From Kamptonema sp. UHCC 0994 (lineage in GTDB: Bacteria; Cyanobacteriota; Cyanobacteriia; Cyanobacteriales; Microcoleaceae), in the NCBI RefSeq assembly GCF_029167235.1, contig NZ_JARFTR010000048.1:1-44933 (forward strand): a stretch of 44,933 nt of DNA. The letters are read 5' to 3'. Each line of letters begins with the position of its first letter. Within the stretch, counting starts at the first letter, position 1. A program made the position numbers and the translations under genes. The notes under the pieces are model-generated. The model was not told the DNA's origin. It saw only the letters and a list, made by a program, of their open reading frames with translations, and did not search any database. Below are positions 22,926 to 31,988 of the stretch, in pieces.

Positions 22926-23846
22926 ATGGTATCAACAACGCAGCAACTTCAAAGCAAAGATGTTAAAGTCAAAATTCTCCTAACAGGAGGACATCAGTGT
23001 ACAGTCAATCTCAAATCAGATGCACCCCTATTGCACAGCCTAATCAAAGCTTTGATGGCTCGAACTCAGCAAACACCTGGTTTTTCGACATTATTCCAAA
23101 TTCCCATAGATGATGGTCGTTCCGCTCTATGTTTTCCTAGCGAACAGTTAGTTGGCTTAGTCACAGAACCCCCGATTTACTTGCAGCAACAACAGGAACA
23201 AAAACCTATTATAGAAATTCCATCCCCCCCTCCCACTCCTATTTCCACCGTTCAGGATTTAACATCTCGCTATGCTCAAATTGAAAACTTCTTGACAGCC
23301 GCAGAAAACAAACAACTACTGCAATATGTCCTCGACAAAGAAGCAGAATTTGTTCCTACCAGCACATCAACTAATGCTGAAGATTATCGTCGTTCAATGG
23401 TGCTTCACTCCTTCCCTCAATTCTCAGAACTAATGGTCAATCGCATTAAAGCAATTCTCCCAGATGTCCTCCGCAAATTAAATATTCCCCCATTTCCTCT
23501 TGGCGATATTGAAGCTCAGCTAACCATGCACAACAACGCCAACTTTTACAAAATGCACAATGATAACGGCTCCCCAGACACATCTAGCCGATTCTTCACT
23601 TACGTTTACTATTTTAATCGAGAACCCAAGGGTTTTACGGGCGGGGAACTGCGGCTTTACGACAGCAAAGTTGAAAATAACTATTACGTTGCCGCCGACA
23701 CTTTCAGAACCGTAGAACCCCGAAACAACAGCATCGTATTCTTCCTCAGCCGCTATATGCACGAAGTATTAGAGGTAAAGTGTCCTTCAAAAGCTTTTGC
23801 AGATAGTCGCTTTACCATCAATGGCTGGGTACGCCAAGCTAGTTAA
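22926..23846 (+). CDS. 2-oxoglutarate/Fe(II) oxygenase, prolyl-4-hydroxylase-like
   Basis: A 306-residue protein. Residues 1-110 are a less conserved N-terminal region that ends in a Pro-rich linker (EIPSPPPTPIS). The oxygenase domain covers about 118-306. Iron ligands are His211 and Asp213 (YKMHND) and His279 (RYMHEV), and Lys289 ten residues later should bind 2-oxoglutarate. The GGELRLYD and NSIVFFLSRYMHEV segments are typical of the P4H alpha-subunit family. The target residue or protein is unknown. No ribosome binding site is visible; the preceding 88 bp is a pyrimidine heptamer tract. The SGNH hydrolase gene follows after 27 bp, so the two may form an operon. Confidence 0.88.
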   Translation: MVSTTQQLQSKDVKVKILLTGGHQCTVNLKSDAPLLHSLIKALMARTQQTPGFSTLFQIPIDDGRSALCFPSEQLVGLVTEPPIYLQQQQEQKPIIEIPSPPPTPISTVQDLTSRYAQIENFLTAAENKQLLQYVLDKEAEFVPTSTSTNAEDYRRSMVLHSFPQFSELMVNRIKAILPDVLRKLNIPPFPLGDIEAQLTMHNNANFYKMHNDNGSPDTSSRFFTYVYYFNREPKGFTGGELRLYDSKVENNYYVAADTFRTVEPRNNSIVFFLSRYMHEVLEVKCPSKAFADSRFTINGWVRQAS

Positions 23847-23873
23847 AATTTAAGATGAAATAGGGGAGAAATG

Positions 23874-24551
23874 ATGTTAGCAATTAATCCGCTAATTTGG
23901 ATAGAAAAAAAGTTTTTAGGCATTTACACCGGATCAAAACTCATTCCTCCCCAGGATCACCTTAGTTCAACACTTTGGTGGAAAATTGCTGTATTATATC
24001 AAACTCGAATTACTCGCAATAAACAATACAAATGGGTGTTATTTGGAGATTCGATTTCAGCTCATATTGGCAATCCCTTTGGCAAATATTTCTTTAACTT
24101 TGCCATTAGCGGAATGAGTTTAGTTTCCCTAGTTGAACAACTAAAATTATTACAGAAAGCCCAGACTAAATGCGATCGTGCTATTGTTGCTATTGGTACT
24201 AATGATGCCTGGTACGGCATTAGCGATCAAATCTTTCTATCTTTGATGAAAGAGGCAATTTTCCTGCTACGAGAAATGGAAACCACTCAAATAGTTTTAA
24301 TTCCAGCTTTTTATTCAACTGTTGCCGCTAGTTTTAACCCTTTACGAGCGGGTTCTCTTCAAAGAGTAGAGGAAATTAATGTACTCATTCATCAGGTAGC
24401 TAAAACCGAAAAATTATCCCTTGAAGGCGAAGGAATTTTTGCGCTTTATGCCGACAAATCCTTAAAGGAAGACTTAACAACCGACGGGGTACATCTCAAT
24501 CAAGAAGGTTGCCAAGTTTATCAGCAATTTTTATTACAAATAATCACCTAA
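23874..24551 (+). CDS. SGNH/GDSL-family hydrolase
   Basis: A 225-residue soluble hydrolase. Block I is LFGDSISAH with the catalytic Ser, block II the Gly in ISGMS, block III IGTNDAWYG, and block V TDGVHLNQEG with the catalytic Asp and His. These enzymes are esterases, lipases or sugar O-deacetylases. Two ATGs stand in tandem at 23871 and 23874; the AGGGGAG site favours the second. The region before block I (about 50 residues with IWIEKKFLGIYTG) is amphipathic and may sit on a membrane. It probably shares a transcript with the oxygenase upstream; a joint role in modifying a glycan or protein is speculation. Confidence 0.85.
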   Translation: MLAINPLIWIEKKFLGIYTGSKLIPPQDHLSSTLWWKIAVLYQTRITRNKQYKWVLFGDSISAHIGNPFGKYFFNFAISGMSLVSLVEQLKLLQKAQTKCDRAIVAIGTNDAWYGISDQIFLSLMKEAIFLLREMETTQIVLIPAFYSTVAASFNPLRAGSLQRVEEINVLIHQVAKTEKLSLEGEGIFALYADKSLKEDLTTDGVHLNQEGCQVYQQFLLQIIT

Positions 24552-24570
24552 TATGATTTAGTAAAAAACA

Positions 24571-24601
24571 GCCGACATACTGAATCAATTCAGCAGTCGG
24601 C
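24571..24601. terminator. Bidirectional terminator hairpin
   Basis: GCCGAC...CTGAAT and ATTCAG..GTCGGC pair with small internal mismatches, flanked by A-rich (TAAAAAACA) and A-rich (AGAAAAAATT) sequence that gives T-runs on the minus strand. It lies between convergent genes 24551 and 24669. Confidence 0.7.
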
Positions 24602-24668
24602 AGAAAAAATTACAGCTTTTAACGTTTCTTCTCCAACTCCAGCTTAAAGCAGCAATTTAGCTTGAATT

Positions 24669-26153
24669 TTACTCAGTAGCACCCGTCTTTTTCAGCAAGT
24701 TTGCTGTGTCGCAGTAATTGTTATATTCCGCTAGCATTAAAGCCGTGTAACCGCCCTTATTTTTATGGTTTAAATCCGCTCCCACTTCAATCAAACTTTG
24801 TACAATATCGGCATAACCGCGATGTGCTGCCCACATTAAAGCAGTAGCATTCGCCTCATCTTGTAAATTGACATTTGCACCATTTTCTAACAATACTTGC
24901 ACAATGGAAATATTGCCTCGATCCGCTGCTTTCATTAAGGCTGTTTTACCTTTTTCAGCAACTACATTCACATCCGCGCCAGCGTCAAGCAAAAGCTTGA
25001 CTATTTCTGTATGTCCGTGAAATGCTGCTAAAGTTAAAGCTGTTTCCTCAAAGTTTTTTGCATTTAAGAAATAGGAACAATTCTGCGGCTCAACCTTTTG
25101 CAGCAAAGCTGCTACAATTGAAGTGTAACCGTGAAAAGTTGCCACCAGCAAAGGCGTATCACCTAGCTTATTTCTTACTTGGAAATTAGCGCCTCGATTC
25201 AAAAGCAATTCCACTACATCGGCATTACCTTCTACAACAGCAAAATTTAAAGCCGTTTCATCATCGTTATCTTTAGCATTGATATCGGCACCAGCGTCAA
25301 GTAAAAGAGTTGCAATCTCAATATTTCCTCCCCCCGCCGCCGCCATTAAAGCCGTACCTCCATCCCCATTTTTAGCATTTACATTTGCACCTGCATTCAG
25401 CAAAGATTTTACTACATCAACATGACCGAAATCAGCAGCCAAAGTTAAAGCATTTTCACCATCTCTATCCTGAAAATTAACATCAGCACCACCCGCCAAC
25501 AATACTTCTACAATTGCTAAATTTCCAGATTTAGCACCTAAAATTAAAGGTGTTTTGCCCTCCCGATTTTTGAAATTTGCATCCAATCCATAATTAATCA
25601 AAATTCGGATGATTTCAGCATGACCTTGACTGCCGGCTAACAATAGTGTAGAATTATGTACATTAGCTTTAGCATCTAGTAAAGCTTGTACAACAGTCTT
25701 TTCACCTTGTAAAACTGCTACTTTTAAAGCAGTATCTCCGTCTTTATCTTCAACATTGATATCGGCTCCCGCATCCAATAGAAGTTGCACAATAGAGATA
25801 TCTCCCTTTAAAGATGCCGCCATCAATGCAGTGCTGCCATCATCATTTTGGGCATTGACATCAGCACCCCTATTTATCAACAACCGCACAGCATCAACCT
25901 GTTTGTGAGCCGCCGCCAACATCAAAGCCGTGATGCCAAATTGTTTTCTGCCAAAGTTGACATCAGCGCCTTTATCAAGTAGAAGTCGCACAATTTCTGT
26001 ATACCCTTTCTGCGCTGCAAACATCAAAGCCGTAGTGCCATCTCGATCCTTAGCATTGGCACTGACACCCTTAGCGAGTAAAGTTTGTACATTAATGATG
26101 TTGCCACTTTTCGCTGCCTGGATTAGTAAACCGTCGTGTTTGGTAGACCCCAT
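24669..26153 (-). CDS. Ankyrin-repeat protein, about 15 repeats
   Basis: A 494-residue protein made almost wholly of ankyrin repeats of about 33 residues. Fifteen can be counted, each with the pattern DG-TALM-AA--G---IV--LL--GADVN. The first (KHDGLLIQAAKSG) and last (GGYTALMLAEYN) act as caps. One repeat near residue 165 is shortened and another near residue 365 has an insertion (VEPQNCSYFLN). There is no signal peptide or enzymatic domain, so it should be a cytosolic protein-binding scaffold. The start at ATG 26153 has GCGGA four bases upstream. It diverges from the DUF4079 gene with about 95 bp between. Confidence 0.93.
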   Translation of the reverse strand: MGSTKHDGLLIQAAKSGNIINVQTLLAKGVSANAKDRDGTTALMFAAQKGYTEIVRLLLDKGADVNFGRKQFGITALMLAAAHKQVDAVRLLINRGADVNAQNDDGSTALMAASLKGDISIVQLLLDAGADINVEDKDGDTALKVAVLQGEKTVVQALLDAKANVHNSTLLLAGSQGHAEIIRILINYGLDANFKNREGKTPLILGAKSGNLAIVEVLLAGGADVNFQDRDGENALTLAADFGHVDVVKSLLNAGANVNAKNGDGGTALMAAAGGGNIEIATLLLDAGADINAKDNDDETALNFAVVEGNADVVELLLNRGANFQVRNKLGDTPLLVATFHGYTSIVAALLQKVEPQNCSYFLNAKNFEETALTLAAFHGHTEIVKLLLDAGADVNVVAEKGKTALMKAADRGNISIVQVLLENGANVNLQDEANATALMWAAHRGYADIVQSLIEVGADLNHKNKGGYTALMLAEYNNYCDTANLLKKTGATE

Positions 26154-26248
26154 AATTCCGCCTCATCCCATCTGTTTGTACCATCACATGAGACTGTCTA
26201 AATGGTATGCTAAGTTTTATAAAGTTTTTTGCCCATCCTGAGAACGCT

Positions 26249-26719
26249 ATGAGTCTTGCAATTCCTGAATCAGTTAAAATTTGGAGCCAATTCATCCACC
26301 CTACTCTAATGTGGGTATTGTTTGCAATTTCATTTTACGCCCTTTACCTCGGCATCCAAATCCGGCGTACCAGAGCCAGCGAAGGCGAAGTCAAAAAAAA
26401 GTTGATCAAAGGTAAGTTTAACATCAAACACTACCAAATCGGCTCTATACTTTTAGCCATAATGGTAATCAATACCCTCATTGGCATGGGTGTCACCTAC
26501 ATCAACAACGGCAAACTGTTTGTTGGCCCACACCTCTTAGCAGGCTTAGGTATGACAGGAATAATTGCCACATCTGCCGCCTTATCTCCCTATATGCAGA
26601 GAGGGAATGATTGGGCAAGATACAGTCATATTACTCTCAATGTCATTCTTTTAGGACTATTTGCTTGGCAAGCAGTCACGGGAGTAGAAATCCTGCTGCG
26701 AATTATTAGCAAAATGTAG
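26249..26719 (+). CDS. DUF4079 membrane protein
   Basis: A 156-residue protein with four membrane helices at about residues 16-36, 63-84, 95-117 and 131-151. The FIHPTLMW start, the RRTRASEGEVKKKLIKGKFNIKHYQIGS loop and the HITLNVILLGLFAWQAVTGVEIL end match DUF4079, a family found mainly in cyanobacteria and plants and resembling small cytochrome-b-like four-helix proteins with conserved His. His19, His65, His98 and His127 or nearby could bind haem; that is inference. I start it at ATG 26249; a 14-codon upstream extension lacks support. Confidence 0.8.
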   Translation: MSLAIPESVKIWSQFIHPTLMWVLFAISFYALYLGIQIRRTRASEGEVKKKLIKGKFNIKHYQIGSILLAIMVINTLIGMGVTYINNGKLFVGPHLLAGLGMTGIIATSAALSPYMQRGNDWARYSHITLNVILLGLFAWQAVTGVEILLRIISKM

Positions 26720-26724
26720 TAATT

Positions 26725-26778
26725 TGTTAGTTGTTAGTTGTTAGTTGTTAGTTGTTAGTTGTTGGTTGTTGGTTGTTA
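26725..26778. repeat. 7-bp tandem repeats (GTTAGTT / GTTGGTT)
   Basis: About seven heptamers start six bases after the DUF4079 stop codon. Complementary units (AACTAAC) are at 26958-26982, so the two arrays can pair across the spacer. Confidence 0.85.
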
Positions 26779-26824
26779 AATAGTAGGTCAAATTGGTTAA
26801 ATAATCCCTTGCCTAATAGCTAGT

Positions 26825-26956
26825 ATAGCAACCGACAAGGTGATTAACAGACATCCGTAACGCCGCCCTCTGGGCGGTTAGGGCACCGCCTAGAAGGCGG
26901 CGTTACGTAAGTTCTCAAAAATAGAAATTGCTCTGTTCGTCATGGCGGTTGCTATA
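26825..26956. mobile_element. Composite palindromic element with TATAGCAACCG ends
   Basis: Arms TATAGCAACCG (26825-26835) and CGGTTGCTATA (26946-26956) enclose a copy of the GCCGCC palindrome (26856-26907, CGTAACGCCGCC ... GGCGGCGTTACG). TATAGCAACCGC also occurs singly at 885 and 40491, so the outer arms are a repeat family of their own. Confidence 0.7.
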
Positions 26957-26957
26957 A

Positions 26958-26982
26958 CAACTAACAACTAACAACTAACAAT
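26958..26982. repeat. 7-bp tandem repeats (AACTAAC)
   Basis: Three and a half AACAACT/AACTAAC heptamers end at the stop codon of the glycosyltransferase gene at 26984. Confidence 0.7.
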
Positions 26983-26983
26983 T

Positions 26984-27940
26984 CTAAATTATTAGAGGAG
27001 AAAGCAACGATGCAGGCTTCCAAATTCGAGCAAGAATACCTTTCTCAATTAAATAATCAGTCTCCTGCTGATTTTCAAATACAACCTGTTCGCGATAAAA
27101 ATCTGCTAGTTTATCAATGTCGCCAGAACAGAAAATATCTCTAGATTTAGTATGAAACGTAACAGGAATTTTAGTCTGGCCAAACCAATAATCCGAGAAT
27201 TTACCTAACTGCTGATACTTGCGATAATAAAATCCAAATCCGCAACTGATATAATGAAGTATCACCGGACAACTCGTACACTGAGCCGTTTCAGGATGAC
27301 GTTCAACTGTAGTAAATTCGTGAACCCCACTGGGTAAAACACCGGGCAAAACTCGCGCCGCCGCCTTACCATTTCCATAACCAATAAAATACTCTTCCCT
27401 CCTAAAAAACTTATTGTACTCATCAGGTAAAGGATAGGGCATCAAATGCCCGTGTTTTTTAAATAGTGTCACCTCTTTAAAGTAATCATCTATTTCCAAT
27501 TTCTCTGGCACACCTTCAAAATTTCGGTAGAGAACTTGACCTATACTGTAGGGAATAAAATCAAAATGATCCGAGATTGACTCTTGCGTGTAAAAGAGCT
27601 CATCGCAGTCAATATGGATAATCCAATCCATCTGCATTTCCCAGGCTAATTTGATGGCAGTTTCAGCATTTAAAATCTGTCTAGCCATCACTTCGCTAGT
27701 GACGTGCTGAGCCATATTGTTGTAAAGAGTATTTTCCTTTTGCTGAAATTTCAAGCGTTCATCGCAAGGAATTGTGCTGACATTAGAAAATCTTTGAGCA
27801 ATTTTTATCGCCTCATCTTCTGGGTTGTCAAAAAAGATAAATATGTGGGCTATCCCTATTTTCAAATGGTAGCGAATAAAAGATTCAAGAATATTTCCGG
27901 GGTCTTTGACAGTTGTTACAATGCAGACCTTTGAACTCAT
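26984..27940 (-). CDS. Glycosyltransferase family 2-type protein (GT92-like)
   Basis: A 318-residue cytosolic glycosyltransferase. The N-terminus SSKVCIVTTVKDPGNILESFIRYHLKIG, the IFFDNPEDEA segment and the DWIIHIDCDELFY motif (with the DxD metal site) are those of the Glyco_tranf_2_4/GT92-type family, whose members transfer sugars to surface glycans. The start at ATG 27940 follows AGAG seven bases upstream; a 22-codon longer frame to 28006 is less likely. No other polysaccharide genes adjoin it, so the product is unknown. Confidence 0.85.
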   Translation of the reverse strand: MSSKVCIVTTVKDPGNILESFIRYHLKIGIAHIFIFFDNPEDEAIKIAQRFSNVSTIPCDERLKFQQKENTLYNNMAQHVTSEVMARQILNAETAIKLAWEMQMDWIIHIDCDELFYTQESISDHFDFIPYSIGQVLYRNFEGVPEKLEIDDYFKEVTLFKKHGHLMPYPLPDEYNKFFRREEYFIGYGNGKAAARVLPGVLPSGVHEFTTVERHPETAQCTSCPVILHYISCGFGFYYRKYQQLGKFSDYWFGQTKIPVTFHTKSRDIFCSGDIDKLADFYREQVVFENQQETDYLIEKGILARIWKPASLLSPLII

Positions 27941-28002
27941 AAAAATCTCTGACTCTTGGTTGATTTTGCTAATATTACTTGGGCGATTGAAATCGCATCT
28001 AG

Positions 28003-28086
28003 ACAAACTTTGATCCGCCTACGCGGACTACATAATTTTAACCCGCGCAGGCGGGTTTTGTCTGTGTAGCCGCGAATTTTATTCGC
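28003..28086. repeat. Dispersed CCGCCTACGCGG intergenic repeat
   Basis: GACAAACTTTGATCCGCC, TACGCGGAC, then AACCCGCGCAGGCGGGTTTTGTC and GTGTAGCCGCGAATTTTATTC form two nested palindromes between minus-strand genes. Part of the same family (ACAAAGTCCGCCTACGCGGA) occurs at 40610-40631. Confidence 0.65.
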
Positions 28087-28095
28087 CCCGTAATA

Positions 28096-28803
28096 TTATT
28101 TTTTATGAAGCTTTTTCGGAAACGGTATCCCTAACGAATTGTGGAAAACTTGCTGAGTTTTATAAGTTAAGCGACGGTTAACTTGACCTACAATTTTATC
28201 TAAAACCCCTTCCCCCGTCTTCTGAATCAAAGCACTAGATTTACCTCGAATAAACTTAGGAAAGTACAGCCCCACCGCCAAATCTAACCGCCATTTAACA
28301 CTGGTAATTACTGGTGGTAACTGAGCAAGCTCAGAGGCATTTAACCGTGAATAAAACTCCTCTGTCGGTACTTCTACTAACTCCATAACTGAGCAAAAAT
28401 TAACATCATATCCAGGTGCAGTATAATCGGGAATAGGAATCGTCCGAATGCGGTAAAATCCTTGCTCATCAGGGGGTAACAACTCCAAACCAATCCGCGC
28501 TTCTACGATATACCCAAAAGCGCCAAAACGCCCGATTAACATATCGTAACCATTCTCTCCAAGGGGTTCAGCTTTCATCGGCAAAGCACAGGGGATAAAC
28601 CAAGTATGGTGATTATTAAAATGGTTAGCTACCGCTTCAACATCAGCATACATCTCCATACTGTCTTCAAAATGGCTGTGAAACCAAGTTTGCTCAGTTT
28701 CTGCCGATACCTCTGTAACTTCTGGTTGTGGGATGTTAGATGGTTCGTTCCTAAGTTCTTCAGAAGCTTGAACAGCTTGATATTCAGAGGAATCCTGCTG
28801 CAT
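28096..28803 (-). CDS. DUF1997 domain protein
   Basis: A 235-residue soluble protein. Residues 1-40 are an acidic, Gln/Glu/Ser-rich leader; residues 45-230 match DUF1997 (MEMYADVEAVANHFNNHHTW, LIGRFGAFGYIVEARIGLEL, SVKWRLDLAVGLYFPKFI). The family is shared by cyanobacteria and plant chloroplasts and resembles lipid-binding SRPBCC-like proteins, but has no established reaction. A second start inside the acidic leader cannot be excluded. Single gene. Confidence 0.8.
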   Translation of the reverse strand: MQQDSSEYQAVQASEELRNEPSNIPQPEVTEVSAETEQTWFHSHFEDSMEMYADVEAVANHFNNHHTWFIPCALPMKAEPLGENGYDMLIGRFGAFGYIVEARIGLELLPPDEQGFYRIRTIPIPDYTAPGYDVNFCSVMELVEVPTEEFYSRLNASELAQLPPVITSVKWRLDLAVGLYFPKFIRGKSSALIQKTGEGVLDKIVGQVNRRLTYKTQQVFHNSLGIPFPKKLHKK

Positions 28804-28937
28804 GATATGCTCTCCTGTAATAGATGCGGTTTTCTCGGCTTAAGGATGTCAGTTGAGGATTTAATCTCTAGAATCGATCGTGGTGAAAGTTGTGCTTAGC
28901 AGCAAGAAAAATTTGATCTTAACTCAGCATAACGCGA

Positions 28938-28976
28938 GATGTAAGCAACCCCAGTCTAAAGATAGGGGCTTCAGCT
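28938..28976 (-). other. Hairpin resembling an IS200/IS605 right end (relic)
   Basis: On the minus strand CCCCTATCTTTAGACTGGGG forms a stem with loop TCTTTAGA-like sequence, as in the right ends of TnpB-carrying IS200/IS605 elements of cyanobacteria (CCCCGTCTTTAGACGGGG from memory). No tnpA or tnpB is near. A similar hairpin is at 36078-36108. Confidence 0.3.
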
Positions 28977-29054
28977 TGATATTCAAGGTAGGCTAAAGTT
29001 TGTCATCATTTTTTCTCCTCGGTCTAATGCCGCAGGATTTCTAACGGAGTTTTT

Positions 29055-29714
29055 ATGAAAGCATTTGTAGCAGGGGCAACTGGTCAAACTGGCTGTAGGA
29101 TTGTTAAAGAATTGATAAAGCGCAATATTCCTGTCCGTGCTTTAGTTCGGAATTTAGAAACAGCTAGGGAGATTCTACCTCCAGAGGCAGAATTGGTGAC
29201 AGGGGATGTATTAAATGCAGCTTCTCTCCCGGAGCTCATAGGTGATTGCACAGTGCTGCTTTGCGCCACCGGTGCGAAGCCTAGCTTTGACCCGACAGGG
29301 CCTTACAAGGTGGACTATGAAGGTACTAAAAATCTTGTAGATGCTGCCAAAATTAAGGGGATTGAGCATTTTGTGTTGGTGACTTCTTTGTGCGTTTCTA
29401 ACTTTTTCCACCCGCTGAATTTATTTTGGCTGATTTTGGTGTGGAAGAAGCAAGCGGAGGAATATTTGCAAAAAAGTGGTTTGACTTACACGATTGTCCG
29501 GCCTGGGGGTCTGAAGAATGAAGATAACACGGATGCGATCGTGATGGAGTCGGCTGATAAACTTTCTGATGGGAGTATTCCACGAACTAAGGTAGCGCAG
29601 GTTTGCGTTGAGGCGCTGTTTCAACCTGCATCTCGTAATAAAATTGTGGAGATTGTCGCGAAGTCTGAGGCGGAGACCAAGAGTTTTGAGCAGTTGTTTG
29701 TTGGTGCGACTTAA
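29055..29714 (+). CDS. NAD(P)-binding atypical SDR (SDR_a5 / Tic62-Ycf39-like)
   Basis: A 219-residue Rossmann protein. The dinucleotide motif is AGATGQTGCRIV at the N-terminus, followed by the basic VRALVRN that favours NADP, DVLNAASLPELIGDCTVLLCATGA and YEGTKNLVDAAK. The classical Tyr-x-x-x-Lys is replaced (LVWKKQAEEYLQKSGLTYTIVRPGGL), as in atypical, often non-catalytic, members. Relatives act in chloroplast or thylakoid protein assembly and redox sensing. GGAG stands six bases before the ATG. Single gene; the stop is followed by a short spacer and a MITE-like element. Confidence 0.85.
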   Translation: MKAFVAGATGQTGCRIVKELIKRNIPVRALVRNLETAREILPPEAELVTGDVLNAASLPELIGDCTVLLCATGAKPSFDPTGPYKVDYEGTKNLVDAAKIKGIEHFVLVTSLCVSNFFHPLNLFWLILVWKKQAEEYLQKSGLTYTIVRPGGLKNEDNTDAIVMESADKLSDGSIPRTKVAQVCVEALFQPASRNKIVEIVAKSEAETKSFEQLFVGAT

Positions 29715-29861
29715 ATCGGGAACCGTGCGATCGCATTTTGTAGTAAGTAGTCGGACATAATTAAACATAGGGTGGGCGCTTGTCTCAACCATCTATAGCC
29801 ATGAGTTACAGGCTTTTGGCCATGAGCGCCCACTCTAAAAGTTATAGCGTTTATTTATGTC

Positions 29862-29952
29862 AGGACTTATGCACATTTTACGTAACGCCGCCATCCTGGC
29901 GGTTTCTTTACCGCCAAGATGGCGGCGTTACGGATAGTTTTGTGTAAATCCT
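29862..29952. mobile_element. 91-bp MITE-like palindromic element, copy B (inverted)
   Basis: AGGACTTATGCA and TGTGTAAATCCT ends enclose CGTAACGCCGCC and GGCGGCGTTACG arms. Reverse-complementing copy A (12112-12201) aligns it along the whole length with a few changes. Confidence 0.8.
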
Positions 29953-29981
29953 AGACATGAACAGCAGAGGAATTACAGAGA

Positions 29982-30686
29982 ATGACAAGAATTAGAGTTA
30001 GGGATGTCCGTCGCAGAAAACTAGGCTGGTTCCGCCGCTCAGAAATCCAAATTGTTAAACGCCTGATTTTTAGCAGCATAACTGTCTTGATTCTAGCATT
30101 CTTGATTCGGAATTGGCACGGAAATCAAGAATCTTTTTTAGTTCAAAATAATAGTAATCAATTGCCTCCTTTAGCAATGAGAGGCGGCGATCCTTACATT
30201 CGAGCACTGATGCGAACGATATCAGCAAGCGAGTCGAATGTTAGCAAACCCTACTCTGTTATTTACGGTGGCGAAGTTGTATTAGATTTAAGCCGTCATC
30301 CCGATTTATGCGTAAAAATTGTCTCCGGCCCCAATCGGGGAAGGTGTACTACAGCGGCGGGGCGATATCAATTTTTGAGTTCCACTTGGGAGGAAAAAGC
30401 GAAGCGATATCATCCCCATCCTTCTCAGTTTATATTTTGGAAAGAGTACAGTTTTGAGCCAAAATTTCAGGATGCTGTTGTTTATGCTTGGCTGAGCGAT
30501 ACCAAGTTTTGGAAAGCTGATATTTCCGCACTGTTACAACAGGGTAAATTCAATAAAGTACAGCGGTTGTTATCGGGGACTTGGACAAGTTTAGGCTATG
30601 GGATAGAAGACAATTCTATGACAGGAGAGTTGCCCAAAATATATCAGGAAATTCTACAAGAAGAACTTGGGAAAAATGATTCTTAA
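29982..30686 (+). CDS. Membrane-anchored phage-type lysozyme (GH104/lambda endolysin-like)
   Basis: A 234-residue protein with a basic N-terminus (RVRDVRRRKLGWFRRSE) and one membrane helix at about residues 27-45, giving type II topology with the enzyme outside. The catalytic domain (about 70-225) has PYIRALMRTISASESN with the catalytic Glu, YSVIYGG, RCTTAAGRYQFLSSTW and the downstream DAVVYAWLS. This is the lambda R / GH104 muramidase fold that cuts peptidoglycan. As a single chromosomal copy with an anchor it is more likely a cell-wall remodelling enzyme than a phage remnant. No holin or phage gene is near. Confidence 0.87.
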   Translation: MTRIRVRDVRRRKLGWFRRSEIQIVKRLIFSSITVLILAFLIRNWHGNQESFLVQNNSNQLPPLAMRGGDPYIRALMRTISASESNVSKPYSVIYGGEVVLDLSRHPDLCVKIVSGPNRGRCTTAAGRYQFLSSTWEEKAKRYHPHPSQFIFWKEYSFEPKFQDAVVYAWLSDTKFWKADISALLQQGKFNKVQRLLSGTWTSLGYGIEDNSMTGELPKIYQEILQEELGKNDS

Positions 30687-30810
30687 CTGTTAACTGTACT
30701 CAAAACTAATTGCTAATTGCTAATTAACAGGTTTTACTTCCCTCCATTAAATCAACAACTGAACCGTATTGGAATTTAACTGTTAGCAGAAAGAGAAAAC
30801 CAGCAGAATC

Positions 30811-31827
30811 TTAAATATATGTTGCTAAAGTCCTGACATGAGCGGTTGCTGCTGACACTGTTACTGGCAGTTTATAGCCACCTCCATGAGCAGAGAGGAC
30901 TGGACATCCATATCTTTTGGCAAAATCCAAAGCAATTTCAGTTAGTTTACAGAAGTCATCATTTGTCCAGCCTGTTGTACGTTCTCCACAATCATCTTTA
31001 TGGGAATCATAACCCGAAAAAATAGCGACTAGATTAGGTTGCCAAGGCACATTTTCTAAAGCTTGCTGAAAAGCATCAATACTTTCATCTCCAGAGTAGA
31101 ATTTCCCAGTTATACCCTCCTCTTGCAAAACTTCAACTGGAAAAGATTTAGTCATAACAGGAATGTTACAGTGTCCAACCGCAACAGCCGCATCTGTAGT
31201 TCCAGCTTTCAAGTCTGAGGCTTTAGCCATGTAGAGATCCACGGCACTATGAATACTAATACAATAGACACTGAAATCGTTGCTAAAAATTTCCTGAGTT
31301 CCGTCACCATGATGAATATCCCAATCAATAATCAGAACCTTTTCAAATCCCTGAAGCTGAGCATATCGAGTAGCAGCAGCAAGGGGATTAAGGAGACAAT
31401 AACCATGTCCCCAGTTACTATGAGCATGATGTCCAACCATACTAAAACAGTAAGCACGTTCTACGAGTCCTTGTTTCATTTGGTCAATCGCTTCCAGCAT
31501 TCCTCCTAAACCATAGAAATAACCTGGTAAACAGTATTCTAAGCCTTGACACTCAATGCTTAATTCTGGTAAGGATAAGCTAATTTTGTCCAAAGGTTTA
31601 TCGAGAGCTTTTAGGGCCAGTTTTCGGAGATAGTCATGGGTATGAACTCTGAGATAATCAGAAATTTTAGCTTTTCTCAATGGTAATACTGGATAATCTT
31701 GAAGAGATTTTTCAAGACTCTGGCGAACTTGGTTATAGTAAGGAAAAGAGTATTGGCTAAAAGAAATTTCTTGAAGAGGCTTAGAAGTATAAAATGCTTG
31801 GGAGTGAAGGGAAGTGACAAGCCGCAT
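30811..31827 (-). CDS. Histone-deacetylase-superfamily amidohydrolase (acetoin-utilisation-like)
   Basis: A 338-residue zinc amidohydrolase of the class II HDAC/AcuC type. Zinc and active-site motifs are seen in order: MVGHHAHSNWGHGYCLLN with the His pair, DWDIHHGDGTQE with Asp and His zinc ligands, SGYDSHKDD with the third Asp, and AHGGGYKLP with the catalytic Tyr. Such enzymes remove acetyl or acyl groups from lysine side chains or polyamines. The start is ATG 31827, with AGGA eight bases upstream; another ATG is at 31836. Single gene. Confidence 0.9.
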   Translation of the reverse strand: MRLVTSLHSQAFYTSKPLQEISFSQYSFPYYNQVRQSLEKSLQDYPVLPLRKAKISDYLRVHTHDYLRKLALKALDKPLDKISLSLPELSIECQGLEYCLPGYFYGLGGMLEAIDQMKQGLVERAYCFSMVGHHAHSNWGHGYCLLNPLAAATRYAQLQGFEKVLIIDWDIHHGDGTQEIFSNDFSVYCISIHSAVDLYMAKASDLKAGTTDAAVAVGHCNIPVMTKSFPVEVLQEEGITGKFYSGDESIDAFQQALENVPWQPNLVAIFSGYDSHKDDCGERTTGWTNDDFCKLTEIALDFAKRYGCPVLSAHGGGYKLPVTVSAATAHVRTLATYI

Positions 31828-31988
31828 TATTATCATCCTATACGCAATATTAGAACCTGTTTGAAAAGAATGCCCGCCATCGCTATGAAAACATAGTGCT
31901 TCGGCTTAAGTTTCAAAGCGAGCGTATCAAATTTAACAATTATAGCAAGTTAAAAGGATTAAGCTAAAGAAGCCTGACAATTGAAACC

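Noticed and set aside
29982-30686. Prophage remnant around the lysozyme gene
   Set aside because: No integrase, holin, terminase or structural gene is near, and the enzyme has its own membrane anchor.
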